Positions 23,616 through 32,937 of a stretch of DNA of 64,000 nt are shown here, piece by piece. This DNA is from Paenibacillus contaminans (GTDB lineage: Bacteria > Bacillota > Bacilli > Paenibacillales > NBRC-103111). Position numbers and translations under genes: made by a program. The notes beneath the pieces were generated by a model. The model saw nothing but the letters and a program-made list of their open reading frames with translations. It had not been told where the DNA came from and did no database searches. How positions within the stretch are numbered: the first letter of the stretch is position 1; the number at the start of each line of letters is the position of its first letter. Location of the stretch: contig NZ_QMFB01000012.1 of NCBI RefSeq assembly GCF_003285015.1, forward strand, positions 124,001 through 188,000. Reading direction: 5' to 3'.

Positions 23616-26570
23616 ATGGGAAAGAAGACTGTAACCGTTACAAAGCTTGCGCTCGCCGTCCTGCTGCTCTTTGCACCGGCGGGCGGCATGCTGGCGGGCG
23701 GAACCGCCAGAGGGGAGGAGCGCACGAAATCCGCTATGCCGCCGGCCGAACCGCTGCCCGATACGTACGCATCGCTCTATTCGCAGAGGCTGCTGGCGTG
23801 GAGCAAGGAAGGCGTGACGAACGCCGCCGCGGATGCCGGACGCGTCCCGGCTTCCCGCTATTCAAGCATGTCTCCTAATGCGGCAAGCGGGGATGTCGAC
23901 GGGAAAACAAACGTCCTGCAGCTCAAGCAGGCGAAACAATGGGCCGAGTACGAAGTCGAGGTGCCGGCGGACGGCTTGTATAACATCGAGCTGACGGTAT
24001 TGCCGTTAAAGGGGTCGTCCAGCCCGGTGCAGATCGGGGTAAAGATGGACGGCGATTTCGCGTTCGACGAGGCGAAAAACATTCAGCTGTCGCGCAGCTG
24101 GAAGGACTCCGATTATCCGCCGAAGGTAAACGAGCACGGCGACCAAACCCGGCCGTCGCAGGAAGAAGTGACGGCTTGGAGCGTGCGGCGGCTGGCCGAC
24201 GCCAAAATGTCCTCCCCCGAGCCGCTCCGCTGGAAGCTGTCCAAAGGCAAGCATACGATTCGGCTGGAGTCGGTTATGGAGCCGTTCGCCTTAGCCGAAA
24301 TCGCTGTTGTGGCGCCTCAGACGGCGCCCGCGTACGAACAAGCCGCAGCCGCTTGGCAAACGCTTCCGAACGATAACGGGGCCGAACGGCAGCTAACGCT
24401 CGAAGCGGAAGCCATGAGCGCCAAATCCGATCCTTCCGTTCAAGTGCAGCCGAGCAACGACAATCTTGCCGGTCCGGAATCGAACGGCAAGCAAATTTAC
24501 AATACGATGGGCGGCCTTCGCTGGAGCCGGGGCGGCCAGACGGCGGAATGGACGTTCGAGGTGCCGAAGGACGGATTGTATTATATTCATTTCAAGTATT
24601 TGCAAAATTTTACGAAGGATTCCGTCAGCTTCAGACAAATACGCATCGACGGGGAACTGCCGTTTCATGAGCTGCAATCGTATCCGTTTCCGTATTCGCG
24701 TAAATGGAATGTCGAGGCGCTCAAGGACGAAGGCGGCAAGCCGTATGCGATTTATTTGCGCAAGGGGACGCATCGGCTGGAGTTGACCGCCGACCCATCG
24801 CCAACGACGCCCGTCCGCGAGTCGCTGCAATCGATCGTCGACGGGTATCAAGAAATCAACCGTGAGGTGGCGATGGTAACCGGCATCAAAAACCGCAGCA
24901 TGGTCGACAAAAACCGCGATTGGAACTTGGCGGAAACGATGCCCGACGCCGCATCCAAGCTGGACGGTCTGGCCGATCGGCTGCAGACGCAGGTCGACAA
25001 GCTGCAGGCGCTCTACGGCAACTCCCTGCAGGGCGCGGACGGATTGCGCTCCGTCATTTTCGATCTGCGCAAAATGGCGGAGGATCCGGACTTGCTGTCG
25101 AAGCGTCCGCCCGAGATGCACGCTCAAAACCTCGAAAAAATGACGATGTTCATCGATACGCTGGGCCGTCAGCCGCTCACGCTCGATCGTATTTATGTCA
25201 CATCGTCGCCGGGACAGCCGGAGAAGCCGCCCGGGACGTTCGCCGTCGTCGAGGACCTGGTCGTGAACTTTTTTCGGACGTTCTCGCCGAACTACCAATA
25301 TTACGGGAGACGGGATCCGGACGGCATCGACGTTTGGGTGAACCGGGGGCGCGATTATGTTGCGCTCATGCAGCAGCTGGCGGACGAATCGTTTACGGCG
25401 AAGTCGGGCATCAAGGTGAACGTCAATTTGATGCCGAATCCCGGACAGCTCGTCTTGAGCAACTCCGCAGGGCGCGAACCGGATGTCGCGCTTGGGATCG
25501 CCGAAGGGACGCCGGTCGATTTCGCGATGCGCAACTCGCTCGTCCCGCTCAGCGACTTTCCCGATTTCAAGGACGTGGCGGAACGTTTCCAGCCGGGAAC
25601 GCTCATCCCGTTCACGTATGACGGCGGCATATACGCGGTTCCGGAGACGGTCGCGCTTAACGTGCTTTTCTACCGTTCCGACGTGCTGGCAAGCATCGGG
25701 CTGAAGCCGCCGGCGATGTGGGACGACATGTACAGCATGCTTCCGACCTTGCAGCAGAAAGGCTACAGCTTTTTCATGCCGAAGCTGAATTACGTGCCGC
25801 TCTTCCTGCAGAACGGCGCCTCCTTCTATACGGAGGACGGCTCGCGTTCGGCGATGGACTCGCGTGAAGGGTTCAACGCGTTCAAGCAGTGGACGGAGAT
25901 GTTCACGGTTTACGGGCTTCCGACCGAGGTGTCGAGCTTCTACATGCACTTCCGCAGCGGCGATATGCCGGTCGGCATCGCCGATTATAACACGTACATG
26001 CAGCTGCTGGTGGCTGCGCCGGAGCTTGCCGGCTCTTGGGAAATGGCGCCGATTCCCGGCATCCGGCAGAAGGACGGAACGATCGTCCGCTGGGCCGGAG
26101 GCAACCTGACATCCGGCATGATCTTCAAGACCTCCGAACGTAAAGACGACGCTTGGGCTTTCTTGAAATGGTGGACGTCCACGGACACGCAGGCTCGATT
26201 CGGCAATGAGATCGAGCTGCTGAACGGCATCGAATTCCGCTGGAATACCGCGAACGTGGAAGCGTTCAAGAAGCTGCCGTGGCCGGAGAAAGACGCTGCG
26301 ACGATTCTCGACCAGTGGAAATGGTACAAAGAAATGCCGAACGTGCCCGGCGGTTACTTTACGTCGCGGGAGCTGATGTTCGCTTGGACCCGTACCGTGC
26401 TGCAAAACCAAAATTACAGGGAAATGCTGGAGAGGGCGGTATTCCAGATCGATAGCGAGCTGAAGCGCAAGCAGCGGGAATTCGGCTTCTACGATGAGGA
26501 CGGCAATGCGGTACGCAAGCTGCAATTGCCCGATCTGAAGCAGCCTTGGGAAGGAGGCGGTACGCCATGA
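23616..26570 (+). CDS. Large solute-binding protein with N-terminal carbohydrate-binding-like modules
   Basis: A 984-residue exported protein with three parts. The N-terminus is a signal or anchor (KLALAVLLLFAPAGGMLAGG, residues 10-29) without a lipobox cysteine. Two jelly-roll modules (about 65-215 and 265-430) have CBM6/35-like AEYEVEVPADGLYNIELTVL and AEWTFEVPKDGLYYIHFKYL strands. A CUT1 binding-protein domain (about 570-950) has GREPDVALGIAEGTPVDFAMR and YGGIYAVPETVALNVLFYRSD-like segments. A helical linker (about 440-540) may act as a spacer. Binding proteins are usually 400-550 residues. ATG 23616 is preferred over the longer frame. The gene overlaps the next permease by ATGA. Confidence 0.82.
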   Translation: MGKKTVTVTKLALAVLLLFAPAGGMLAGGTARGEERTKSAMPPAEPLPDTYASLYSQRLLAWSKEGVTNAAADAGRVPASRYSSMSPNAASGDVDGKTNVLQLKQAKQWAEYEVEVPADGLYNIELTVLPLKGSSSPVQIGVKMDGDFAFDEAKNIQLSRSWKDSDYPPKVNEHGDQTRPSQEEVTAWSVRRLADAKMSSPEPLRWKLSKGKHTIRLESVMEPFALAEIAVVAPQTAPAYEQAAAAWQTLPNDNGAERQLTLEAEAMSAKSDPSVQVQPSNDNLAGPESNGKQIYNTMGGLRWSRGGQTAEWTFEVPKDGLYYIHFKYLQNFTKDSVSFRQIRIDGELPFHELQSYPFPYSRKWNVEALKDEGGKPYAIYLRKGTHRLELTADPSPTTPVRESLQSIVDGYQEINREVAMVTGIKNRSMVDKNRDWNLAETMPDAASKLDGLADRLQTQVDKLQALYGNSLQGADGLRSVIFDLRKMAEDPDLLSKRPPEMHAQNLEKMTMFIDTLGRQPLTLDRIYVTSSPGQPEKPPGTFAVVEDLVVNFFRTFSPNYQYYGRRDPDGIDVWVNRGRDYVALMQQLADESFTAKSGIKVNVNLMPNPGQLVLSNSAGREPDVALGIAEGTPVDFAMRNSLVPLSDFPDFKDVAERFQPGTLIPFTYDGGIYAVPETVALNVLFYRSDVLASIGLKPPAMWDDMYSMLPTLQQKGYSFFMPKLNYVPLFLQNGASFYTEDGSRSAMDSREGFNAFKQWTEMFTVYGLPTEVSSFYMHFRSGDMPVGIADYNTYMQLLVAAPELAGSWEMAPIPGIRQKDGTIVRWAGGNLTSGMIFKTSERKDDAWAFLKWWTSTDTQARFGNEIELLNGIEFRWNTANVEAFKKLPWPEKDAATILDQWKWYKEMPNVPGGYFTSRELMFAWTRTVLQNQNYREMLERAVFQIDSELKRKQREFGFYDEDGNAVRKLQLPDLKQPWEGGGTP

Positions 26571-27568
26571 CGAATCTCGGAAGTCGCACGGGTTCCTCCG
26601 CAGCGGTTCCGGCCGTTCCGGTACGCAAACGCTCGCGGGCGGTCCCGACGCTCAAGGAAAAGCTCCGGGCTGCAGCGGCCGACATGAGAAAAACATGGGT
26701 TTCCTATTTGTTTATCTCTCCGTTCTTCCTGCTGTTTCTGCTGTTTATCGCGCTGCCGACGCTTGCGGCGATCATGCTCTCGTTCACGAGCTTCAACGCG
26801 ATCGAGCCGCCGAAATTTATCGGCCTGCTCAACTATCAGGCGCTGTTTACGCAGGATCTCGTGTTCTGGCAATATGCGCTGCCGAACACATTCCTGTTCG
26901 CCGTCATCGTCGGGCCGGTCGGGTACATGCTCTCGTTCGCGCTGGCTTGGCTCATCGCCCAACTTCCCCAGCGCGTCCGTGCGGTTTATACGCTGGCCAT
27001 TTATGCGCCTTCGATGACCGCAGGCATCGCGATGTCCGTCGTTTGGCTGATCTTTTTCAGCGGCGACAGGCTCGGCTACTTGAACAACTTCCTGCTCAAT
27101 ATCGGCTATATCAACGAGCCGAAGCTGTGGACGATTTTGCCGCAGTACATTATGAAAATCATGATCGGCGTTTCCCTCTGGGCGAGCATGGGCGTCGGTT
27201 TTCTGGCAATGCTCGCCGGCATTCAGAATGTCGACCGCCAGTTGTACGAAGCGGGCCGGATCGACGGCATCCGGTCCCGGCTGCAGGAGATTTGGTACAT
27301 CACGATTCCGGCGATGAAGCCGCAAATGCTGTTCGGCGCCGTCATGGCGGTCGTCGGCACGCTCAAAGCGGGGGCGATCAGCGTCGAAATTACCGGCTCC
27401 AACCCGTCGCCCAACTATGCGGGGCATCTGATGATCAACCATATCGACGATTTCGGCTTCATCCGCTATGAGATGGGATACGCCTCCGCGATATCCGTCG
27501 TTCTGCTCGTCATCATCTATTTGTCCAGCAAGCTGTGCTGGAAGCTGTTCGGTTCGAAGGGGGAATGA
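26567..27568 (+). CDS. Sugar ABC transporter permease 1A (MalF-like)
   Basis: A 333-residue protein. A basic N-terminal tail is followed by six membrane helices and the cytoplasmic EAA loop YEAGRIDGIRSRLQEIWYITIPAMKPQM (about 228-255) that docks the ATPase. AAGGAGG lies 9 bases before ATG 26567, which overlaps the stop of the large binding protein, so the two are translationally coupled and probably partners. It pairs with the permease starting 4 bases after its end. Confidence 0.92.
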   Translation: MTNLGSRTGSSAAVPAVPVRKRSRAVPTLKEKLRAAAADMRKTWVSYLFISPFFLLFLLFIALPTLAAIMLSFTSFNAIEPPKFIGLLNYQALFTQDLVFWQYALPNTFLFAVIVGPVGYMLSFALAWLIAQLPQRVRAVYTLAIYAPSMTAGIAMSVVWLIFFSGDRLGYLNNFLLNIGYINEPKLWTILPQYIMKIMIGVSLWASMGVGFLAMLAGIQNVDRQLYEAGRIDGIRSRLQEIWYITIPAMKPQMLFGAVMAVVGTLKAGAISVEITGSNPSPNYAGHLMINHIDDFGFIRYEMGYASAISVVLLVIIYLSSKLCWKLFGSKGE

Positions 27569-27572
27569 CAAG

Positions 27573-28451
27573 ATGGCGATCCTACGGTTACGTAAACGGA
27601 GCCGGCTTAACAGGACGACGCCGTTCCAATGGGTGCTGACCGCACTGCTGACGATGCTGGCCGTCTTTATGCTGCTGCCGATCGTGTACTTGTTTAATCA
27701 TGCGCTCAAGCCATACCATGAGCTGTTTCTGTTTCCGCCGACTTTCCTGGCGAGGCAGCCGACGCTCGACAACTTTTACGACCTGCTCGTGGTGACGAAA
27801 ACAGCGGTCGTACCGGTCAGCCGGTATATTTTCAACGGGGTCATCGTCGCGGCGGCAACGATCGTCATCGGCACGCTTATTAGCGCGATATGCGCTTACG
27901 CGTTGTCCAAACACCGGTTCATCGGCCAAAAGCGGCTGTTCTCCGTCATTATCGTATCGCTGATGTTCGCGCCGGAGACGGTGCAAATTCCGCGTTATTA
28001 CGTGATCAGCAAGCTCGGCATCATCAACACGTATTGGGCGCATATTTTGCCCGTCATCGCGCTGCCCGTCATCGTGTTCCTGTTCAAGCAATTCATCGAC
28101 TTGCTGCCGGACGAATTGATGGAGGCGGCGCGTATGGAAGGCGCGACTGAATTCGGCGTATTCGGACGGATCATTCTGCCGCTGTGCATGCCGGCGGTGG
28201 CGACTGCCTGCATTCTGATCTTCCAGTCGACTTGGAGCAACATGGAAACGTCGTCGCTGTACATCGAAGACGAAACGATGAAGACGCTGCCCTTCTTCGT
28301 CAGCACGCTGACAGGCGGCCTCGCCAACAGCGTGGCTCGTCAAGGAGTCGCGGCGGCGGCAAGCCTGCTCATGTTTTTGCCGAGCTTCGTGATGTTCCTG
28401 CTTCTCCAGCGCAGAGTCATTTCGACGATGGCGCACTCGGGGCTGAAGTGA
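27573..28451 (+). CDS. Sugar ABC transporter permease 1B (MalG-like)
   Basis: A 292-residue CUT1 permease with six membrane helices. The EAA-type loop DELMEAARMEGATEFGVFGRIILPLCMP (about 186-213) is present. The MalG-like SAICAYALSKHRFIGQKRLF stretch marks helix 3. Start ATG 27573 follows GGGGGGAATGACAAG. The frame is open 35 codons further upstream inside permease 1A but without support. It completes permease pair 1. Confidence 0.92.
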   Translation: MAILRLRKRSRLNRTTPFQWVLTALLTMLAVFMLLPIVYLFNHALKPYHELFLFPPTFLARQPTLDNFYDLLVVTKTAVVPVSRYIFNGVIVAAATIVIGTLISAICAYALSKHRFIGQKRLFSVIIVSLMFAPETVQIPRYYVISKLGIINTYWAHILPVIALPVIVFLFKQFIDLLPDELMEAARMEGATEFGVFGRIILPLCMPAVATACILIFQSTWSNMETSSLYIEDETMKTLPFFVSTLTGGLANSVARQGVAAAASLLMFLPSFVMFLLLQRRVISTMAHSGLK

Positions 28452-28464
28452 TCCGGGCGGGATC

Positions 28465-28549
28465 AAGGATTAAACGGCTAGGGGCGTTTTTGACGCTGGC
28501 GTTTACCGGGAAATCGAACAATTGCCGGAGATATACTTTGCTGAGATTT
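28465..28549 (+). repeat. Dispersed intergenic structured repeat, copy C
   Basis: Begins AAGGATTAAACGGCT. The outer stem is TAAACG with CGTTTA, and a conserved 3' block follows with CGTTTACCGGGAAATCGAAC and CGGAGATATACTTTGCTGAG. The 3' block is nearly identical to copy A at 61.9 kb. It sits within the operon just before the NHL gene and ends close to that gene's ribosome binding site. Confidence 0.65.
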
Positions 28550-28566
28550 CAAGAAAGGAGAAGACG

Positions 28567-30003
28567 ATGAGAAGGTTCTCGAAACGAAGCCTCCTGCTGC
28601 TTGCGCTGTCTGCTCTTGCATTCGGCTTGTGGGGCGCCGAAAGCGCCTATGCGAATGTGCCCTACGGCACGTTCATCTACGATTTGAGCGGTAAAGAAGT
28701 ACCGGTGCAGCCGGCTTATGTGCCGGAATCGTTCCTGCATGCCGGCTTCAAAAACCCGGAGGATCTGTTCATCGACGCCAAGGACGAGTTATATGTCGCC
28801 GACACCGGGAACAACCGGATCGTTCATATGAACGGGCGCGGGCAAACGATCCGCATCATCCGGCCCGACGGCGAAGGGGAGCTGAACGAGCCGAACGGGC
28901 TGTTCGTCCGTCCCGACGGAACGATGTACGTAGCCGACACCAAAAATGAGCGTATCGCCGTCTACGACGCGCAAGGGACATTTAAACGTTCGATCAAACG
29001 GCCGCAATCGGCAATACTCCCGAAAAACTTCGTTTATCAGCCGACCAAGCTGGTCGTCGACGACAGGGGCTACATGTACGTAGCCACGAAGAACGGCTAC
29101 CAAGGACTCCTGCTGCTCGATCCGGACGGCGGCTTCGAAGGTTTTTTCGGGGCGAATAAAGTGAGCTTCAACATGTCGGATGCGCTGAAACGGGTATTTT
29201 TCACGAAGGAGCAAAAGCAGAAGGAGCTGCTTAAGCTGCCGGGCACCGTCTCTAACGTATCGATCGGGCCGAACGGGTTGCTTTACACGACCTCGATCCA
29301 GGTAAACGGCGGGCAGATCAAGAAGCTGAACTTCGACGGCAAAGATTTGCTCGGGGAGAAAAATTACGGCGTAACGAAGCTGCTCGCCGGCCAGCAAAAG
29401 CAGTTCACCGACGTCGTTGTCGACCCGCTCGGCAACATTACCGCGGTAGACGCACAATTCGGCATCCTGTTCCAATACAATGCGATCGGCGAGCTGATGT
29501 TCGCGTTCGGCTTCAAGGACGAAGGCTATCAAAAGCTCGGGTTGTTCAAATACCCGTCGGCGCTTGCGCTCGATTCCGCGGGGAAGCTGTTCGTTCTCGA
29601 CAGGACGGCGAACATTATCCAGACGTTCAGGCCTACCGAATTCGGGTCGCTCGTCCGGAAGGCGACCGATCTGCATATTCAAGGCCATTACGAAGAAAGC
29701 GCCGGTCCGTGGCGCGAGGTGCTGCATATGAACAGCAATTATTTCCGGGCGCATCTGGGCCTAGCGAAAGCGTACTACAAAGAAGGGGACTATAAGCGGG
29801 CGATGAAGGAGTTCCGTCTCGGCGGGGACACGAAGGGCTACTCCGACGCCTTCTGGCAGGTGCGCCTTCTTTGGATGCAGAAGCATTTCGGGCTGCTCGC
29901 GCTTGGCGGCGCCGTACTGGTTGCCGCTTGGATAGCCGGAAGGAAGCTGAAAAAAACAATGGCCGGGAGGAAGGACGATGGAAGCGTTGAAGCTGCAGCA
30001 TGA
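28567..30003 (+). CDS. NHL-repeat beta-propeller / TPR membrane-anchored protein
   Basis: A 478-residue protein facing outward. The N-terminal signal peptide (about 1-29) ends in SAYA. An NHL propeller (about 55-370) follows with repeats such as NPEDLFIDAKDELYVADTGNNRIVHMN and EPNGLFVRPDGTMYVADTKNERIAVYD. Two TPR-like helices come next (about 385-445: IQGHYEESAGPWREVL, YYKEGDYKRAMKEFRL). A C-terminal membrane segment (about 452-470) ends in a basic tail. The topology suggests a surface scaffold tethered by its C-terminus. It overlaps the Yip1 gene by 26 bp. AAAGGAG precedes ATG 28567. Confidence 0.85.
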   Translation: MRRFSKRSLLLLALSALAFGLWGAESAYANVPYGTFIYDLSGKEVPVQPAYVPESFLHAGFKNPEDLFIDAKDELYVADTGNNRIVHMNGRGQTIRIIRPDGEGELNEPNGLFVRPDGTMYVADTKNERIAVYDAQGTFKRSIKRPQSAILPKNFVYQPTKLVVDDRGYMYVATKNGYQGLLLLDPDGGFEGFFGANKVSFNMSDALKRVFFTKEQKQKELLKLPGTVSNVSIGPNGLLYTTSIQVNGGQIKKLNFDGKDLLGEKNYGVTKLLAGQQKQFTDVVVDPLGNITAVDAQFGILFQYNAIGELMFAFGFKDEGYQKLGLFKYPSALALDSAGKLFVLDRTANIIQTFRPTEFGSLVRKATDLHIQGHYEESAGPWREVLHMNSNYFRAHLGLAKAYYKEGDYKRAMKEFRLGGDTKGYSDAFWQVRLLWMQKHFGLLALGGAVLVAAWIAGRKLKKTMAGRKDDGSVEAAA

Positions 30004-30727
30004 TCCGAACGACCGTACGGAAACGTCGTCCCGCATCCCGGGCGGCGGCGGAAGCGGCATTCTTTCGAAGATTCGTTCCGGGTCGTTCTGGGCGCAGCTG
30101 CTGTTGGATGTACGGTTTCAGCTCAAGCAGTCGTTCCGGGTGCTGAAGCATCCGTTCGAGGTGTTCTGGGAAATCCGGTACGCCGGCGAGGGAAGCATGG
30201 CCGCCGCCGTACTGCTGCTTGTAGCGGCCTACGCGTTTTTGGTGCTATCGAAGCTGGCTACCTCCTATTTGTTCAATCCGGCGGGAGTCGACGGCATCAG
30301 CCTGCTGACGCTGCTGCTGCAATATGTTTTGCCTTGGATCACCTGGGTGATCGCCAATTATATGATCGGGTCCATCATGAAAGGCCAAGGAAAATGGACG
30401 GAGGTTTTCGTCGGCAGCGCGTATGCGCTTATGCCGTTCCTGATCATTTCGCTGCCGCTTGCCGTCTTGTCCAACGTGCTGACGCTGAACGAGAAGGTCG
30501 TCTACGATTTCGGCAATACGGTCATGATCGGCTGGACCCTCCTCCTGTTCTTCATCATGGCCAAGGAAATCCATAATTATGAAATCGGGGAAGCGGCGCT
30601 TAACGTTTTTTTGTCCGTGCTGTTCATGTTCGCCGTCTGGATTCTGCTGTTCATTCTCGCGGGCCTGACGTTCCAGCTGTACGACTTCCTCGTGCAAATC
30701 GTGACGGAGGTGACCTACCGTGATTAA
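29978..30727 (+). CDS. Yip1-domain membrane protein
   Basis: A 249-residue protein. The 35-residue polar start is followed by amphipathic FRVLKHPFEVFWEIRY, typical of bacterial YIP1 proteins, and five membrane helices with TWVIANYMIGSIMKGQGKWTEVFVGSAYALMPF in the middle. Its function is unknown. The gene overlaps both neighbours (26 bp and 8 bp), so it is produced in step with the NHL and DUF5696 proteins, and a membrane complex is likely. GGAGGAAGGACG precedes the ATG. Confidence 0.85.
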   Translation: MEALKLQHDPNDRTETSSRIPGGGGSGILSKIRSGSFWAQLLLDVRFQLKQSFRVLKHPFEVFWEIRYAGEGSMAAAVLLLVAAYAFLVLSKLATSYLFNPAGVDGISLLTLLLQYVLPWITWVIANYMIGSIMKGQGKWTEVFVGSAYALMPFLIISLPLAVLSNVLTLNEKVVYDFGNTVMIGWTLLLFFIMAKEIHNYEIGEAALNVFLSVLFMFAVWILLFILAGLTFQLYDFLVQIVTEVTYRD

Positions 30728-32936
30728 ACGCGTGCTCGTTTTGCTGCTGCTTGCCGCGATGCTCGGAGGCGCCGTCTACGTGGTAGGCTTCGGCGATCCG
30801 TTCGGCGCAAATCCCGCCGTCAAACAAGCGGATACGGCTGCGCCGCCGGTCAATCCGGCAGCGATCCAGCGTATCGAATATAATCCGGACAGCTACAATC
30901 GGGTGGCGGAGGACGGCAAGCTGGAGCTGCTTGTGAACGATGCCGGTCATATCCGGGTACGCGACAAGCAAGGCGATTTCGTTTGGCAAAGCGACCCGGA
31001 TACTTCTCTGGAGCCCGATTTGAAAGGACTTTGGAAAAGCAACGCCGATTCCCCTTTCCTGCTCGATTACGTTGACGCTTCCAAGCAAAGCACCGGCCTG
31101 ACGTTTACGACATCGAACCTGAACGACGCCAAAACGAAAACGACCGTGGAACGGACGGAAGGCGGAGCGGAGCTGACGTTCGATCTGCAGACGGTCGGCA
31201 TTCGATTCAAAACTATTGTCAAGCTGCGGAACGGATATCTGGAAGTATCGATTCCGTCCGATTCGATCGTCGAATCCGGCGGCAAGGAGATCGTGGCCAT
31301 CTGGCCGTTCCCGTTCTTCGGAGCCGTTCAGAAACAGGCCGTTCAGAAAGACGGCTATATGCTCGTTCCCCTTGAGATGGGTGCACTTATCCCGATGAAG
31401 GAAGAGCATCAGCTGCTTAACCGCGTCTCCGCCAAAATATTCGGCAGCGACCGGGCGATTCCCGGCCAGCCCGGCACGTATACGATTTTTCCGGCGTTCG
31501 GGATGAAGAAGGACGACCATTCGTTTCTCGCTGTCATCGAGCAAGGGGAATATACGTCTACGGTTCAAGCGACCCCGTCCGGCCTGTATACGTCGTTTCA
31601 CTGGATCGCCCCGCAGTTCGAATACCGGAACCCGTTTTTTCGCCAAACGAGCAAACTGGGCGCCGGCTACAAGACGGTGGAGAAGACGCGCTCGACGGAA
31701 GACAGGCGCATCCGATATTACTTCCAGTCCGGCGACAAAGCGGACTACGCCGGTATGGCGGCCGATTACCGCAATTATTTAATGGAAACGCAGGGCATGA
31801 CAAAAATCGCGGCCGACGGCAAAGGGCTGCCGCTCTATTTGACGCTTTACGGAGGGGCTCAGGAGAAAGGGCTGTTCTCGCCGAGCTTTGTGCCCGCCAC
31901 GACATTCGATCAGGCGGGGACCATCCTGAAGGGTCTGCATGAAGCGGGAGTCGGGCCGATCAACGTGCTGTACAACGGCTGGGCGAAAGGCGGCGACCGC
32001 AATGTGATGCCCGACGTTCCGCCTGCGGAGCGGGATCTCGGCGGCGATAAGGCGCTCGCCTCGTTCGTTCGAGAGGCCAAAGCAAAGGGCGACCGCGTTT
32101 ATTTGCAGGCCGACTACACGAGCTCGCGCTTGAACGACAGTTTCGTTCCTTCCCGCGATTCCCTGAAGGATATCAACGGCAAGGTCTTATCCGGCAAGGC
32201 GAATGGAGAGACGCAGTATGTGAATCCGGCCTCCGTGGCGCTGCGGCTGTTCGAGGAAAATGTCGGCAAATACGAATCGCTTGGTATCGACGGCATGTAC
32301 TTTGAAGGCTTCGGCAGCGTTTATTCGAACTTCCGCCCTTCCGATCCGTCGACGCGGGCCGAATCGGCGGCCAATTACCAAAAACTGCTCAAGCTGGCCA
32401 AGGAGCGTCTCGGTTCTACCGGAGCGGCCGAAGGCAACAGCTACATTATCGGCGGCCTTGACTTCATTCAGCATCTCCCTATCGGCCCCGGCTACGATCT
32501 TGTCGCCACGAAAGCCGTCCCGTTCCTGCCGATCGCAATCCACGGGCTCGTCGATTATTCGGGCGAGTGGGGAAATTTGCGGGAGTCGGGCAAAGAGCAG
32601 CTTTTGCGTTCGATCGAATTCGGCGCCGTGCCGCACTATTTGCTGACGTACGAGGACCCGGCGGAGCTGCGGAAGACGCCCGGCAATTTCATTTACAGCA
32701 GCCGGTACGAGGAATGGGAAGATACGCTGGCGGCGGAATACAAGCAATGGAATGAAACGCTCGGCTTCGTACGCAGCGCCTTCATTACGGGCCATCGGGA
32801 GCTTGCCGCAGGCGTACGCGAAACGCGCTACGACAACGGCGTCTCCGTCGTCGTCAACTACAACGATACGGTTTATACGGTTGGCGGCGTTACCGTCGAG
32901 CCTTTCGATTTTGCCGTCATTAGGAAGGAGGGATAG
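30720..32936 (+). CDS. DUF5696 protein, probable membrane-anchored glycoside-active enzyme
   Basis: A 738-residue protein. An N-terminal uncleaved-type membrane segment (residues 4-24) precedes an all-beta module (about 45-330, FVWQSDPDTSLEPDLKGLWKSN). A barrel-like region then includes LPLYLTLYGG, GVGPINVLYNGWAKGG and SLGIDGMYFEGFGSV. These strand-end acidic residues resemble those of TIM-barrel glycosidases (GH31/GH36/GH101-like), but no catalytic pair is proven. Start GTG 30720 follows GGAGGTGA and overlaps the Yip1 stop. It probably trims the glycan outside the membrane before uptake. Confidence 0.75.
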   Translation: MIKRVLVLLLLAAMLGGAVYVVGFGDPFGANPAVKQADTAAPPVNPAAIQRIEYNPDSYNRVAEDGKLELLVNDAGHIRVRDKQGDFVWQSDPDTSLEPDLKGLWKSNADSPFLLDYVDASKQSTGLTFTTSNLNDAKTKTTVERTEGGAELTFDLQTVGIRFKTIVKLRNGYLEVSIPSDSIVESGGKEIVAIWPFPFFGAVQKQAVQKDGYMLVPLEMGALIPMKEEHQLLNRVSAKIFGSDRAIPGQPGTYTIFPAFGMKKDDHSFLAVIEQGEYTSTVQATPSGLYTSFHWIAPQFEYRNPFFRQTSKLGAGYKTVEKTRSTEDRRIRYYFQSGDKADYAGMAADYRNYLMETQGMTKIAADGKGLPLYLTLYGGAQEKGLFSPSFVPATTFDQAGTILKGLHEAGVGPINVLYNGWAKGGDRNVMPDVPPAERDLGGDKALASFVREAKAKGDRVYLQADYTSSRLNDSFVPSRDSLKDINGKVLSGKANGETQYVNPASVALRLFEENVGKYESLGIDGMYFEGFGSVYSNFRPSDPSTRAESAANYQKLLKLAKERLGSTGAAEGNSYIIGGLDFIQHLPIGPGYDLVATKAVPFLPIAIHGLVDYSGEWGNLRESGKEQLLRSIEFGAVPHYLLTYEDPAELRKTPGNFIYSSRYEEWEDTLAAEYKQWNETLGFVRSAFITGHRELAAGVRETRYDNGVSVVVNYNDTVYTVGGVTVEPFDFAVIRKEG

Positions 32937-32937
32937 C

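Noticed and set aside
24393..26525. A 710-codon open frame on the minus strand
   Set aside because: It lies entirely opposite the large binding-protein gene. It is an artefact of GC-rich third positions and has no RBS or family motifs.
26489..27571. A 360-codon open frame on the minus strand
   Set aside because: It is antisense to permease 1A, with a charged low-complexity product and no start signal.
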